Numbered from the stretch's first letter, positions 27,260-36,249 are shown. The stretch is 64,000 nucleotides of DNA from CBDESM01 sp965242485 (GCA_965242485.1 CBDESM010000003.1:434001-498000); one strand, 5' to 3'. The notes: generated by a model not told the origin, from the sequence alone. Translations and numbers: made by a program.

Positions 27260-28432
27260 GTGATCCTGCAGCAAGAAGCCGCCATCCCGCAAATCGAGGA
27301 AGTCCGCGACGACTACGTCCGCGTCACCGTCGAACCGCTCGCACGCGGCTTCGCCCATACGCTCGGCAACGGCATGCGCCGCGTCCTGCTCAACTCCATC
27401 CGCGGCGCCGCCATCACCTCCGTCCGCATCGAGGACGTCCTCCACGAGTTCTCCACCATCCCCGACATGAAGGAGGACACCACCGAGTTCCTGCTCAACC
27501 TCCGCGGCATCCGCCTCCGCGCCAACGTCGACCGCGTCGTCGAGCTCCTGCTCGATGTCGAAGGCGCGCGCACCGTCACCGCCGACGACGTCCAAGTGCC
27601 CGGCGAATACGAGATCGTCAACCCCGACCTCTACCTCGCCACCCTCGATTCCGCCGACGCCAAGCTGCGCGTCACCATGAAGGCGCAGACCGGCTACGGC
27701 TTCCAGCCCTCCGAAGTCAGCGCCAACGGCGAGCACGTGATCGGCGTCATCCCCGTCGACGCCGTCTTCACCCCGATCCGCAAGGTCTCCTACGAGGTCC
27801 AGCCCGCCAAGACCGCCGTCGGCGTCGAAGGTGCCGGTGCCGAGCAGCTCCTGCTCGAAGTCTGGACCGACGCCAGCATCGACGCCACCGACGCGATCCG
27901 CTCCGCCGCCCGCCAGCTGCAGGAGGAACTCTCCCGCTTCACCACCCTGGGCGCGCCCGAAGCCCCGCAGGCCGCCCCGGCCCACGAGCTCGTCGGCCTC
28001 TCGGCCGAGCAGTACAACACCCCGATCGACGTCCTCCAGCTCTCCGTCCGCGCCCACAACTGCCTCAAGCGCAGCGGCCTCATGTCGATCGGCAACCTGC
28101 TCGAGATGTCCGAAGAGGAACTGCTGACCTTGAAGAACTTCGGAGAGAAATCCTATGTCGAGCTGATCGAGCGGCTCGCCGAGATGTCCTACCTCCGCAA
28201 CGACGACATCCGCCTCCAGCGCGTCCGTTCCGGCGCCATCGGGGGCGACGATCAGCCGCTCAACACGCTCCCGCCCGCGCCGCCGCCGGGCTCCGAGCCG
28301 GAGATCGCGCCGCTCCGCCCGTCCGACGGCGAAACCGACCCGGAAGAGGAGCGGACCGCGCTCGGCGCGGCCCTGCTCTCGGCGCTGCGCGAGGCGGGCT
28401 CGGACGGGGACGCGGAAGAGCTGGACACGTAG
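27260..28432 (+). CDS. rpoA: RNA polymerase alpha subunit
   Basis: 390 residues from GTG 27260, chosen because a perfect GGAGGAGGGA ribosome site lies at 27241-27250. N-terminal dimerisation domain with FAHTLGNGMRRVLLNSIRGAAIT; C-terminal domain with LSVRAHNCLKRSGLMSIGNLLEMSEEELLTLKNFGEKS, the part contacting UP elements and activators. After the CTD about 50 extra residues follow, Pro/Glu/Asp-rich, in the style of the tailed ribosomal proteins nearby. Confidence 0.97.
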   Translation: MILQQEAAIPQIEEVRDDYVRVTVEPLARGFAHTLGNGMRRVLLNSIRGAAITSVRIEDVLHEFSTIPDMKEDTTEFLLNLRGIRLRANVDRVVELLLDVEGARTVTADDVQVPGEYEIVNPDLYLATLDSADAKLRVTMKAQTGYGFQPSEVSANGEHVIGVIPVDAVFTPIRKVSYEVQPAKTAVGVEGAGAEQLLLEVWTDASIDATDAIRSAARQLQEELSRFTTLGAPEAPQAAPAHELVGLSAEQYNTPIDVLQLSVRAHNCLKRSGLMSIGNLLEMSEEELLTLKNFGEKSYVELIERLAEMSYLRNDDIRLQRVRSGAIGGDDQPLNTLPPAPPPGSEPEIAPLRPSDGETDPEEERTALGAALLSALREAGSDGDAEELDT

Positions 28433-28434
28433 CC

Positions 28435-28457
28435 GCTCGCGGCCGGCGGCCGCGAGC
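28435..28457 (+). terminator. perfect 10-bp hairpin between rpoA and rplQ
   Basis: GCTCGCGGCC (28435-28444) pairs fully with GGCCGCGAGC (28448-28457) around a three-base loop, in the 42-base gap after rpoA. No T-run follows, so it may be an attenuator, an mRNA processing or stability element, or a weak terminator that lowers rplQ relative to rpoA. Confidence 0.45.
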
Positions 28458-28474
28458 AATCGGAAGGGGCCGAC

Positions 28475-28891
28475 ATGCGGCATCGAAAACGGGGGCGCGC
28501 GCTCAGCCGCAGCCGCTCGCACCGCGCGGCGCTCGTCCGCAACCAAGTCACCGAACTCCTGCGCCACGAGGCCATCGTCACCACCGAGGCCAAGGCCAAG
28601 GAAATCCGCCCCGTCGCCGAGCGCATGATCACGCTCGGCAGGAAAGGCACCCTCCACGCCCGCCGGCTCGCCGCCGCCACGCTCACCGACAAGACGGTGC
28701 TCAAGCGCCTCTTCGACGATGTCGGCCCCCGCTTCGCCGACCGGCCCGGCGGCTACACCCGCATCGTCAAGCTCGGCCCGCGCCGCGGCGACGGCGCGCG
28801 CATGGCCCACATCGAACTCGTCGAGAAAGCCGCCGTCGCCGTCCCGGCCGCCGATTCCGCCGAGGAAGACGGCGACGCCGAGGACAACTAG
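28475..28891 (+). CDS. rplQ: 50S ribosomal protein L17
   Basis: 138 residues. MRHRKRGRALSRSRSHRAALVRNQVTELLRHEAI (start region) and GGYTRIVKLGPRRGDGARMAHIELV identify L17. The last 20 or so residues are Ala/Asp/Glu-rich. Normal position after rpoA. Confidence 0.96.
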   Translation: MRHRKRGRALSRSRSHRAALVRNQVTELLRHEAIVTTEAKAKEIRPVAERMITLGRKGTLHARRLAAATLTDKTVLKRLFDDVGPRFADRPGGYTRIVKLGPRRGDGARMAHIELVEKAAVAVPAADSAEEDGDAEDN

Positions 28892-28914
28892 CCCCGCCCC
28901 GCCAATCCCGGCCC

Positions 28915-29703
28915 ATGACCCTCCGCCGCTTGGCCCTGCTGCTGCAGTACGACGGCGCGCCGTTCGCCGGCTCGCAGCGCCAGCCGCATGCGCCCACCAT
29001 CCAATCCGCGCTCGAATCCGCCATCGCATCGCTCACGGGCGAAGAGGCGCGCGCCTCCTTCGCCGGCCGCACCGACGCCGGCGTCCATGCCGCCGGCCAA
29101 GTCGCCTCCTTCCTCACCGCGTCGAACCTCGAACCGCGCCGCTTCATCCGCGGCCTCAACCATTTCCTGCCCGCCTCCATCGCCGTCCAGGCCGCCCGCG
29201 AAGTCGACCCGTCCTTCGATCCGCGCCGCTGCGCCCGCTCCCGCGAGTACCGCTACGCGATCCTCGTCGCCCCCCAGCGCCAGCCCCTGCACGAGGATCG
29301 CGCCTGGGTGCTGCCGCCGCCGTTCGACGCCGGCAGCGCCCGCCGCGCCGCCGCCCTGTTCATCGGCCGGCGCGACTTCGCCGCCTTCGCCAAAGCCGGA
29401 ATCGAAGGATCGGCCATCCGCCGCGTCTCCGCCTCCGAGCTGCTCGGCGAGCCTCCCGGCTTCGTCTACCGCTGCGAAGCCGACGCCTTCCTGCAGCACC
29501 AAGTGCGCCGCATGATCGGCGCGATCGTCGAGGTCGCCCGCGGCCGGCGCTCCCTCGCCGACCTCCAGCGGCAGCTCGAAGAGGCCGTTCCCGGCTCCGC
29601 CGGCCCCGTCGCGCCCGCCAAGGGTTTGACATTGGCCAACGTCCGCTACGATGGGGAGACGCTCCCTGATTGGATGGATTCCGGATGCCCACGCCCGTAC
29701 TGA
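28915..29703 (+). CDS. truA: tRNA pseudouridine synthase A
   Basis: 262 residues. Converts uridines 38-40 of tRNA anticodon stems to pseudouridine. The catalytic aspartate lies in AGRTDAGVHAAGQV; other family blocks are LQYDGAPFAGSQRQ, RGLNHFLP, and FLQHQVRRMIGAIVEVARG. Ends 19 bases inside rplM, which is the common truA-rplM-rpsI order. Confidence 0.96.
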   Translation: MTLRRLALLLQYDGAPFAGSQRQPHAPTIQSALESAIASLTGEEARASFAGRTDAGVHAAGQVASFLTASNLEPRRFIRGLNHFLPASIAVQAAREVDPSFDPRRCARSREYRYAILVAPQRQPLHEDRAWVLPPPFDAGSARRAAALFIGRRDFAAFAKAGIEGSAIRRVSASELLGEPPGFVYRCEADAFLQHQVRRMIGAIVEVARGRRSLADLQRQLEEAVPGSAGPVAPAKGLTLANVRYDGETLPDWMDSGCPRPY

Positions 29704-30113
29704 GCACGCGCGACGTCGACCGCCGCTGGCATGTCGTCGACGCCGCCGACCGGCCCCTCGGCCGCGTCGCCACCGAAGTCGCGACGCTGCTGCGCGGCAA
29801 GCACAAGCCGCAGTTCCACCCCTCGCAGGACGTCGGCGACTTCGTCATCGTCGTCAACGCGAAGCAGGTCGTCGCCACCGGCCGCAAGCTCGATCAGAAG
29901 ATGTACTACCGCCACTCCGGCTACCCCGGCGGCCTCCGCGCGGTCCCGCTCAAGGACATGCTCGCCAAGCGCCCCGAGCGCGTGATCGAGCACGCCGTCC
30001 GCGGCATGCTGCCCAAGAACCGCCTCGGCAAAAAGCAATACGGGCACCTGCGCGTCTACGCCGGTCCCGATCACCCCCACCAAGGACAGATCGCGGAGGC
30101 CGGCGCAGAATGA
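29685..30113 (+). CDS. rplM: 50S ribosomal protein L13
   Basis: 142 residues from ATG 29685; the upstream in-frame TTG at 29670 is a weaker choice. RRWHVVDAADRPLGRVATEVATLLRGKHK, KMYYRHSGYPGG and AVRGMLPKNRLGKKQYGHLRVYAG are diagnostic. Overlaps truA by 19 bases and rpsI by four. Confidence 0.96.
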   Translation: MPTPVLSTRDVDRRWHVVDAADRPLGRVATEVATLLRGKHKPQFHPSQDVGDFVIVVNAKQVVATGRKLDQKMYYRHSGYPGGLRAVPLKDMLAKRPERVIEHAVRGMLPKNRLGKKQYGHLRVYAGPDHPHQGQIAEAGAE

Positions 30114-30511
30114 CCACCCCGACCGGACAGTACTTCTACGGACTCGGCCGCCGCAAGGAATCCAACGCCCGCGTCCGCCTCTACCCCGGCGACGGCTCAA
30201 TCACCGTCAACGACAAGAGCGCCGACGAGATCTTCGCGCGCGACGAGCACCGCCGCCTGATCAAGGAGCCGTTCTTCGTCACCGGCACCGAAAACCGCTA
30301 CAGCGCCTACGTCAAGTGCGCCGGCGGCGGCCTCACCGGCTGGGCCGGGGCCATCCGCCTCGGCATCGCCCGCGCCCTGCTCGTCTCCGACGAGTCCTTC
30401 CGCGCCCCGCTCCGCACCGCCGGCATGCTCACCCGCGACCCCCGCGCCAAGGAGCGCAAGAAGCCCGGCCTCAAGCGCGCCCGCAAGGCCCCCCAGTACA
30501 CCAAGCGCTAA
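30110..30511 (+). CDS. rpsI: 30S ribosomal protein S9
   Basis: 133 residues from ATG 30110. YFYGLGRRKESNARVRLYPG start, GGGLTGWAGAIRLGIARAL and the C-terminal KERKKPGLKRARKAPQYTKR, whose last Lys-Arg reaches the P-site tRNA. Last gene of the ribosomal cluster; it faces metK convergently across 37 bases with only a weak 5-bp inverted repeat. Confidence 0.97.
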   Translation: MTTPTGQYFYGLGRRKESNARVRLYPGDGSITVNDKSADEIFARDEHRRLIKEPFFVTGTENRYSAYVKCAGGGLTGWAGAIRLGIARALLVSDESFRAPLRTAGMLTRDPRAKERKKPGLKRARKAPQYTKR

Positions 30512-30548
30512 ATCGGACGGCGCTGAGCGGACGCCGGCGAACCCGGCT

Positions 30549-31670
30549 CTAAACCGAAATCGGCTTCGGCTGCTCCCATGGCAGGTTCGGGCGCCCGAAA
30601 TGCCCGTGCGCGGCCGTCTGCTGGAAAATCGGCCGCTTCAGATCCAAGTCGCGGATGATCCCCGCCGGGCTCAAATCGAAGTTCTCCGTGATGATCCGCG
30701 CCAGCTCGCCCGGCGCCAGCTCCGACGTGCCCGAATCGTCGACCACGAGCGAGACGGGCTGCTCGGCCCCGATCGCGTAGGCCACTTGCAGCTCGACCCG
30801 CTTCGACAGCCCCGCCGCGACCAAGCTCTTCGCCGCCCACCGCGCCGCGTACGCCGCCGAACGGTCCACCTTCGACGGATCCTTGCCCGAAAACGCACCG
30901 CCTCCATGCCGCGCGACCCCGCCGTACGTATCCACGATGATCTTCCGCCCCGTCAATCCGGCGTCCGCGGCCGGCCCGCCGATCGTGAACGCGCCCGAAG
31001 TGTTCACGTGGCACTCCGTCCGTTCGTCGAACAGATCCGCCGGAATGATCGGCTCGATCACCGCCTCCAGCAGCGGCCCGACGATCTGCTCCTCGCCGAC
31101 CGCCTCGTCGTGCTGCGCCGCCAAGATCACCGTCTCCACATGCGCCGGCCGGCCCTCCACGTAGCGCACGGTCACCTGCGACTTCCCATCCGGCCGCAGC
31201 CACGGCAGCTCGCCGCTGCGCCGCACCTCCGCCAGCCGCTCCGTCAACCGGTGCGCCAGGAAGATCGGCATCGGCATCAGCGGCTCCGTCTCGTCGCAGG
31301 CGAAGCCGATCATCATCCCCTGGTCGCCCGCTCCCGTCCGCGCCGCTGAATCGATCTGCGGCGACTGGCCGATGATCCGGTTGATGAACGTGCAGCGTTC
31401 CGGATCGATCCCGCTCTCCGAATCGGTGTAGCCCACCTCGCCGATCGCGTTCCGCGCGATCCGCTCGAAATTGACGTCCGCCCGGGTCCGGATTTCCCCG
31501 AACACCATCACCAAGTCCTTGCCGATCGCAGTCTCGCAGGCGACGTGCGACTCCGGGTCCTGCGCCAGGCAGGCGTCGAGAATCGCATCCGATATCTGAT
31601 CGCAGAGCTTGTCCGGGTGCCCCTCGGTCACCGACTCCGACGTCCACAGGCCGTGCATTGCGTGCGCCAT
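30549..31670 (-). CDS. metK: S-adenosylmethionine synthetase
   Basis: 373 residues from the ATG at 31670. Makes SAM from methionine and ATP. Motifs: SESVTEGHPDKLCDQISDA, GEIRTRADVNFE, the ATP loop GAGDQGMMIGFAC, and GGGAFSGKDPSKVDRSAAY. Last gene of a minus-strand operon; its ATG shares one base with the ahcY stop, so SAM synthesis and SAH breakdown are translationally linked. Confidence 0.97.
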   Translation of the reverse strand: MAHAMHGLWTSESVTEGHPDKLCDQISDAILDACLAQDPESHVACETAIGKDLVMVFGEIRTRADVNFERIARNAIGEVGYTDSESGIDPERCTFINRIIGQSPQIDSAARTGAGDQGMMIGFACDETEPLMPMPIFLAHRLTERLAEVRRSGELPWLRPDGKSQVTVRYVEGRPAHVETVILAAQHDEAVGEEQIVGPLLEAVIEPIIPADLFDERTECHVNTSGAFTIGGPAADAGLTGRKIIVDTYGGVARHGGGAFSGKDPSKVDRSAAYAARWAAKSLVAAGLSKRVELQVAYAIGAEQPVSLVVDDSGTSELAPGELARIITENFDLSPAGIIRDLDLKRPIFQQTAAHGHFGRPNLPWEQPKPISV

Positions 31671-32938
31671 CAGGTCCCCTGCCCCCAGGATTTCAGGTAC
31701 TGCTCCTGCTCGTCCGTCAGCGCGTCGATCTCCGCGCCCAGCGCCGACAGCTTCATCGCCGCGATCCGCCGATCCAGCTCCGCTGGCATCTCGTGGACGC
31801 CCGCTTCCAGCTCTCGGCCGCAACGCGCCAAGTGCTCGACCGCCAGCGCCTGGTTGGCGAACGACATGTCCATCACGCTCGGCGGATGCCCCTCCGCCGC
31901 GCTCAAGTTCACCAACCGCCCCTCGGCTAGCACGATCAGCTCGCGTCCGTCCGCCGTCTGCCAGGCATCGACGTACGGCCGCAGCGGCCGCTTCCGTTCC
32001 GACGCGGCGTCGAGCGCGTCAAGGTTGATCTCATGATTGAAATGCCCCGCGTTGGCCATGATCGCGCCCGACTTCATCCGCTCCAAATGCGGCGCGTCGA
32101 TCACGTGGATGTCGCCCGTCGCCGTGATGAAGATGTCGCCCTCCGCGGCTGCCTCCAGCATCGGCGCGACGCCGAACCCGTCCATCACCGCTTCCAGCGC
32201 CCGCAGCGGATCGACCTCGGTCACGATCACCCGCGCGCCCATCCCTCGCGCCCGCGACGCGATCCCGCGCCCGCACCAGCCGTAGCCCGCGACCACCACC
32301 GTCTTCCCCGCGATCAGGATGTTCGTCGCCCGAATCACCCCGTCCAGCGCGCTCTGCCCGGTCCCATAGCGGTTGTCGAACATGTGCTTCGTCGCCGCGT
32401 CGTTGACCGCCAGGATCGGGTACGCCAGCGCCCCGTCGGCCGCCATCGCCCGCAGCCGGATGATCCCCGTCGTCGTCTCCTCGCAGCCGCCGATCACCCC
32501 GTCCAGCGCATCCCGCCGATCCCGGTGCAGCGTCGAGACCAAGTCCGCCCCGTCGTCGATCGTGATCTGCGGCCGCGCATCGATCGCCTGCCCGATGTGC
32601 CGGTAGTAGGTCTCGTCCGTCTCCCCCTTGATCGCGAAGACCGGAATGCCGGCCCGCTCCGCCAGCGCCGCCGCCACGTCGTCCTGCGTCGAGAGCGGGT
32701 TCGAAGCGCAGAGCGAGAGTTCCGCGCCGCCGGCCTGCAATGCCAGCGCCAAGTTCGCGGTCTCCGCCGTGACGTGCAGGCAGCCCGCGACCCGCAGCCC
32801 CTCCAGCGGGCGCTCCTCGGCGAAGCGCCGCCGCAGCTGCGCGATCACCGGCATCTCCCGGGCCGCCCAATCGATTCGGCGCTCGCCGGCCTCGGCCAGC
32901 GAGCGGTCGGCGATGTCGCTGGGAGTCGTGGACGTCAT
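31670..32938 (-). CDS. ahcY: adenosylhomocysteinase
   Basis: 422 residues. Splits S-adenosylhomocysteine, the inhibitory product of methyl transfer, into adenosine and homocysteine, using bound NAD. Conserved CLHVTAETANLALAL, CNPLSTQDD-type (CASNPLSTQDDVAAAL), VNDAATKHMFDNRYGTGQS and Rossmann VVAGYGWCGRGIA, with AGHFNHEI further on. It lacks the 40-residue insert of the eukaryotic-type enzyme. Overlaps the upstream GNAT gene by four bases and metK by one. Confidence 0.97.
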   Translation of the reverse strand: MTSTTPSDIADRSLAEAGERRIDWAAREMPVIAQLRRRFAEERPLEGLRVAGCLHVTAETANLALALQAGGAELSLCASNPLSTQDDVAAALAERAGIPVFAIKGETDETYYRHIGQAIDARPQITIDDGADLVSTLHRDRRDALDGVIGGCEETTTGIIRLRAMAADGALAYPILAVNDAATKHMFDNRYGTGQSALDGVIRATNILIAGKTVVVAGYGWCGRGIASRARGMGARVIVTEVDPLRALEAVMDGFGVAPMLEAAAEGDIFITATGDIHVIDAPHLERMKSGAIMANAGHFNHEINLDALDAASERKRPLRPYVDAWQTADGRELIVLAEGRLVNLSAAEGHPPSVMDMSFANQALAVEHLARCGRELEAGVHEMPAELDRRIAAMKLSALGAEIDALTDEQEQYLKSWGQGT

Positions 32939-33822
32939 CGGCTGCCGTGCATCTCGTCGGCGAGGCGTTCGTGGCGCCGGCGGGCGAGCCAGCGCCGCAT
33001 CAGATCGCCCGGGCTGACCGCACGGCGCCGGGCCGCGGTCTCGATGATAGGGCCGACGTCGCGGTAGCCCAGCCGCCGGTACGCCCGCACCGCCGGCGCG
33101 TTGGCCGGGTCCACCGACAGCACCACCTCCGGCACTTCCCGCAGCAGTTCCGCCGTCACCGCGCTGGTCGCCAGCCGCCCGCAGCCGCGCCCGCGGAAGT
33201 TCGGGTGCGTGAACACGTTGCCGAGTATCGCGATCCCGTGCGATCGCGCGATCGCGTGCGTTCCCGCCGCCGCCACGAGGCAGTCGTCGACCGCCACTCC
33301 GCGGTAGCAGCCCTCCTCGATCTGCTCGCGCAGATAGCGCGTCCGCCCGCCCTCCGACGAGTACAGCTCGTTCAACGCCCGCGTGTGCCGCCCATCCAGC
33401 GCCAGCGTCGGCCCGAACGCCGGCTGGAAATCGCCCCGCGTGACCAGCATCCGCCGCATGTGCCGCGCCAGATCGACGTGATGCGCCCCGCCCAGCGCGT
33501 CCAAATGCCAGGGCGAGCAGATCGCGAACGTCGCCGCCGCCCCGGGATGCAGCCGCAGGATCGCCTCCGTCGCCGGCGCATCGCCAGTGATCGTCGTCGC
33601 GTGCCCCAGCCCGCCGGTCGAATGGCAGACGATCCCCTCGCCGCCCGGCCCCTCGCACGACCACCACTCCGACTGGTCCCAAGCGAACGGCTCCAGCTGC
33701 GCCAGCCCGTAGGCCGCGACGTATCGATCCGCGTCCAGCTGCGCCCGCAGCCGCGATGCGTCCAGCCGCCGCCGCACCGGCGGCTCCCAGGCCCGCTCCG
33801 ACAACCGCAGCGTCAGCGTCAT
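32935..33822 (-). CDS. GNAT family N-acetyltransferase
   Basis: 295 residues. The C-terminal third has the GNAT acetyl-CoA core: ILGNVFTHPNFRGRGCGRLATSAV (motif A with RGRGCG) then VVLSVDPANAPAVRAYRRLGY (motif B). The N-terminal half (LEPFAWDQSEWWSCEG) looks like the divergent domain of double-GNAT, FR47-like proteins. It lies between ahcY and a PfkB kinase with four-base overlaps on both sides, but the substrate is unknown. It could acetylate a by-product of SAM chemistry or simply ride along. Confidence 0.85.
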   Translation of the reverse strand: MTLTLRLSERAWEPPVRRRLDASRLRAQLDADRYVAAYGLAQLEPFAWDQSEWWSCEGPGGEGIVCHSTGGLGHATTITGDAPATEAILRLHPGAAATFAICSPWHLDALGGAHHVDLARHMRRMLVTRGDFQPAFGPTLALDGRHTRALNELYSSEGGRTRYLREQIEEGCYRGVAVDDCLVAAAGTHAIARSHGIAILGNVFTHPNFRGRGCGRLATSAVTAELLREVPEVVLSVDPANAPAVRAYRRLGYRDVGPIIETAARRRAVSPGDLMRRWLARRRHERLADEMHGSR

Positions 33823-34772
33823 CCCGCCGCCCGCCCCGTTGCCCGGCCCATGACCCGTCCCGGCGCCTTCGTCCGCACGTCGCCGAGCCGCTCCGCGACT
33901 CCGGCCCGCGTCGCCGCCAGCACCCCGCTCAAACCGAATCCCTCGACCGCGAACGACGCCGCCGCGCAGCCCCACCGCACCGCCTCGACCAACGTCTCTC
34001 CTTCCGCCAGCGCGCTCAGCGCCGCCCCGACGAACGTATCGCCCGCCCCCGTCGGATCGACCGCCCGGATCCCCGGCACGGCCGCCACGCGCGCGACCTC
34101 TTCCCCGTCCTCGCAGACATCCGCTCCGCGCGATCCGCGCTTCAGGACGAACCGCCGCGGGCCGTGCGGCAAAATCCAAGCCGCGGCCGCCCGCGTCAGC
34201 TCCTCGTCTTCCGGCGAGCCCGGCCAGCCGATCAGGATCGCCGCCTCGGCGTCGTTGATCATCACGATGTCGGCCAGCGGCAGCTGCTCCACGAATGCCT
34301 CGTGCCTGTTCTGAATCTCGCGCTCGATCGTGTCCAGCGCCACCACCTCCGGCCCGCGCATCTGCTCCGCGCAGGAACGGTTCTGCAGCATGTTCCCTGC
34401 CGTCAGCGCGACATGCGGCGTGTCCCGCAGATGTTCCGGAATCGTCGTCGCGCGGCTCGCGTAGACCCCCGCCCGCGTGTACAAGTGCTCGCGCGAGTTG
34501 CCCGTCTCGTTGTAGCGGCAGCCCCAGCGGAAGGTCGGGCCCTCGGCCCGCTCCAGCCCGTCCAAAATCACTCCCCGCTCCCGCAGCGGCTCCAGATTCG
34601 CCTCGTCGAAATCGTCGCCCACGACCGAGATCAGCGCCGCCCGCGCCCGCAGCGCCGCGGCCAGCGCCCCGTAGGACCCCGACCCGCCCATCACGTTCTC
34701 GACCGCCCCCTCGGCGCTGTGGATCTCGTCGAACGTCACCGCCCCGACGTAGGCCACGTCCGCCGCGCTCAC
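33819..34772 (-). CDS. PfkB family kinase, possible adenosine kinase
   Basis: 317 residues from GTG 34772. Ribokinase-fold features: N-terminal GGSGSYGALAAALRARA, and the C-terminal anion hole and catalytic base AVDPTGAGDTFVGAALS. PfkB kinases phosphorylate sugars or nucleosides. The neighbours ahcY (which releases adenosine), mtnP and apt make adenosine a reasonable substrate, so that adenosine would be returned to AMP; methylthioribose or another sugar cannot be excluded. Four-base overlaps with mtnP and the GNAT gene. Confidence 0.85.
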   Translation of the reverse strand: MSAADVAYVGAVTFDEIHSAEGAVENVMGGSGSYGALAAALRARAALISVVGDDFDEANLEPLRERGVILDGLERAEGPTFRWGCRYNETGNSREHLYTRAGVYASRATTIPEHLRDTPHVALTAGNMLQNRSCAEQMRGPEVVALDTIEREIQNRHEAFVEQLPLADIVMINDAEAAILIGWPGSPEDEELTRAAAAWILPHGPRRFVLKRGSRGADVCEDGEEVARVAAVPGIRAVDPTGAGDTFVGAALSALAEGETLVEAVRWGCAAASFAVEGFGLSGVLAATRAGVAERLGDVRTKAPGRVMGRATGRAAG

Positions 34773-35668
34773 GGCAGCCGCCCCTCGAGCAGCAGCCCGT
34801 ACCGCTCCAGCGCCTCCGCCGGAATCCGCGACGGATCCGTCATGATCGCCCCGTGCAGCGCCCCTTCCGCGGTCGACCGCCAATCGGCCGGCAGATCCCG
34901 CGCCAGCGCCGCCACGATCGCCCGCGCCGCGTCCACGTTCCGCCGCACGATCTCGGCCACCGCGTCGGCCGATACGTCCTCCGCCTCCTCGTTCCACACG
35001 TCGTAGTCCGTTGCCGTCGCCAGCATCGCGTAGGCCAGCTCCGCCTCCCGCGCCAGCTTCGCTTCCGGAATCGCCGTCATCCCGATGATCGCCGCGTCCC
35101 ACGAGCGGTAGATGCGCGACTCCGCCCGCGTGCTGAAGTGCGGCCCCTCCATGCAGACATACGCCCCGTCGCGATGCACCGGCTGCCCGACCTCGTCCGC
35201 CGCCGCCGCCAGCCGTCCGCTCAGATCCGCGCAGAACGGGTCCGCGAAACCCGCGTGGACCACGACCCCGTCCCCGAAGAAGGTCGACTCGCGCAGCCCC
35301 CGCGTCCGATCGATCAGCTGGTCCGGCACGACCATCCGCCCCGGCTCGATCTCCTTGCGCAGCGAGCCGACCGCCGAAACCGCGATCACCGCCTGCACCC
35401 CCATCGCCTTCAGCGCCCAGATGTTGGCCCGGTACGGCACCTCCGTCGGCAGCAGCCGGTGCCCGGCCCCGTGCCGCGGGATGAACGCCGCGCTCTTGCC
35501 GTGCAGCTCCCCCACCACGATCTCGTCGCTCGGCCGGCCGAACGGCGTCTCCGGCAGCCAGCGCGCCGTCTCCGCCAAGCCGGGCATGCGGTAGAAGCCG
35601 GAGCCGCCGATCACGCCGATCAACGCTCGCGGTGCGGTCGCCGGATCAGTCGTCGCGGGCACCGCCAC
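34769..35668 (-). CDS. mtnP: S-methyl-5'-thioadenosine phosphorylase
   Basis: 299 residues from GTG 35668. Cleaves methylthioadenosine (from polyamine or other SAM reactions) to adenine and methylthioribose-1-phosphate. Motifs: IGGSGFY, phosphate-binding FIPRHGAGHRLLPTEVPYRAN, and YVCMEGPHFSTRAESRIYRSW. In the MTAP/PNP family these favour MTAP, though related enzymes accept other nucleosides. apt immediately upstream would reuse the adenine. Confidence 0.93.
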   Translation of the reverse strand: MAVPATTDPATAPRALIGVIGGSGFYRMPGLAETARWLPETPFGRPSDEIVVGELHGKSAAFIPRHGAGHRLLPTEVPYRANIWALKAMGVQAVIAVSAVGSLRKEIEPGRMVVPDQLIDRTRGLRESTFFGDGVVVHAGFADPFCADLSGRLAAAADEVGQPVHRDGAYVCMEGPHFSTRAESRIYRSWDAAIIGMTAIPEAKLAREAELAYAMLATATDYDVWNEEAEDVSADAVAEIVRRNVDAARAIVAALARDLPADWRSTAEGALHGAIMTDPSRIPAEALERYGLLLEGRLP

Positions 35669-35682
35669 AGCCTAAACCCGCC

Positions 35683-36213
35683 TCAGCACGCGATCAGCGC
35701 GTGCAGCGCCGCCGCCGAAGGCAGCCGCGCCCGCCCGCCCAGCTCCGCCAGCTCGAGGATCACCGAGATCGAATGCAGCGCCGCCCCCGCGTCCCCGACC
35801 AGCTCTGCCGCCGCTTCCAGCGTCCCTCCCGTCGCCAGCAGATCGTCCACCAGCGCCACCCGCGCCCCCGCCGCGAACGCATCGCGGTGGATCTCCAGCC
35901 GCGCCGTCCCGTATTCCAGCGCGTACTCCCTTCCCAGCGTCGCGCATGGCAGCTTCCCCGCCTTCCGCGCCGGCGCGAACGGCAGCCCCAGCCGCAGCGC
36001 CGCCGGCATCCCGAAAATGAACCCCCGCGACTCGATCCCCAAGATCGAGTCCGCCCCCTCCGCCCGTTCCGCCAGCCAGTCCACCGCCGCCGCGAACGCC
36101 TCCGGCGACGCCAGCAGCGGCGTGATGTCGCGGAACAGGATCCCCGGCGACGGGAAGTCCGGCACCTCCCGGATCTGCGCCGCCACCAGCTCGCGGATTC
36201 CGTCCTCGTCCAT
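35683..36213 (-). CDS. apt: adenine phosphoribosyltransferase
   Basis: 176 residues. Joins adenine and PRPP to AMP. Start region VPDFPSPGILFRDITPLL and PRPP motif VALVDDLLATGGTLEAA are typical, with GIESRGFIFG between. First gene of the minus-strand SAM/adenine recycling operon. No ribosome-binding site is evident and the promoter-like -10 element is 6 bases before the ATG, so the mRNA may be leaderless. Confidence 0.95.
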   Translation of the reverse strand: MDEDGIRELVAAQIREVPDFPSPGILFRDITPLLASPEAFAAAVDWLAERAEGADSILGIESRGFIFGMPAALRLGLPFAPARKAGKLPCATLGREYALEYGTARLEIHRDAFAAGARVALVDDLLATGGTLEAAAELVGDAGAALHSISVILELAELGGRARLPSAAALHALIAC

Positions 36214-36219
36214 CCCGCA

Positions 36220-36249
36220 AGCCTACGCAGCCCGCCGCCGCCCGTTCAA
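36220..36249 (-). promoter_or_regulatory. candidate promoter of the apt-metK operon
   Basis: On the minus strand TTGAAC (36249-36244), an 18-base spacer and TAGGCT (36225-36220). The hexamers fit TTGACA and TAnnnT. A start point 6-7 bases downstream would be at the apt ATG itself (36213). Confidence 0.45.
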
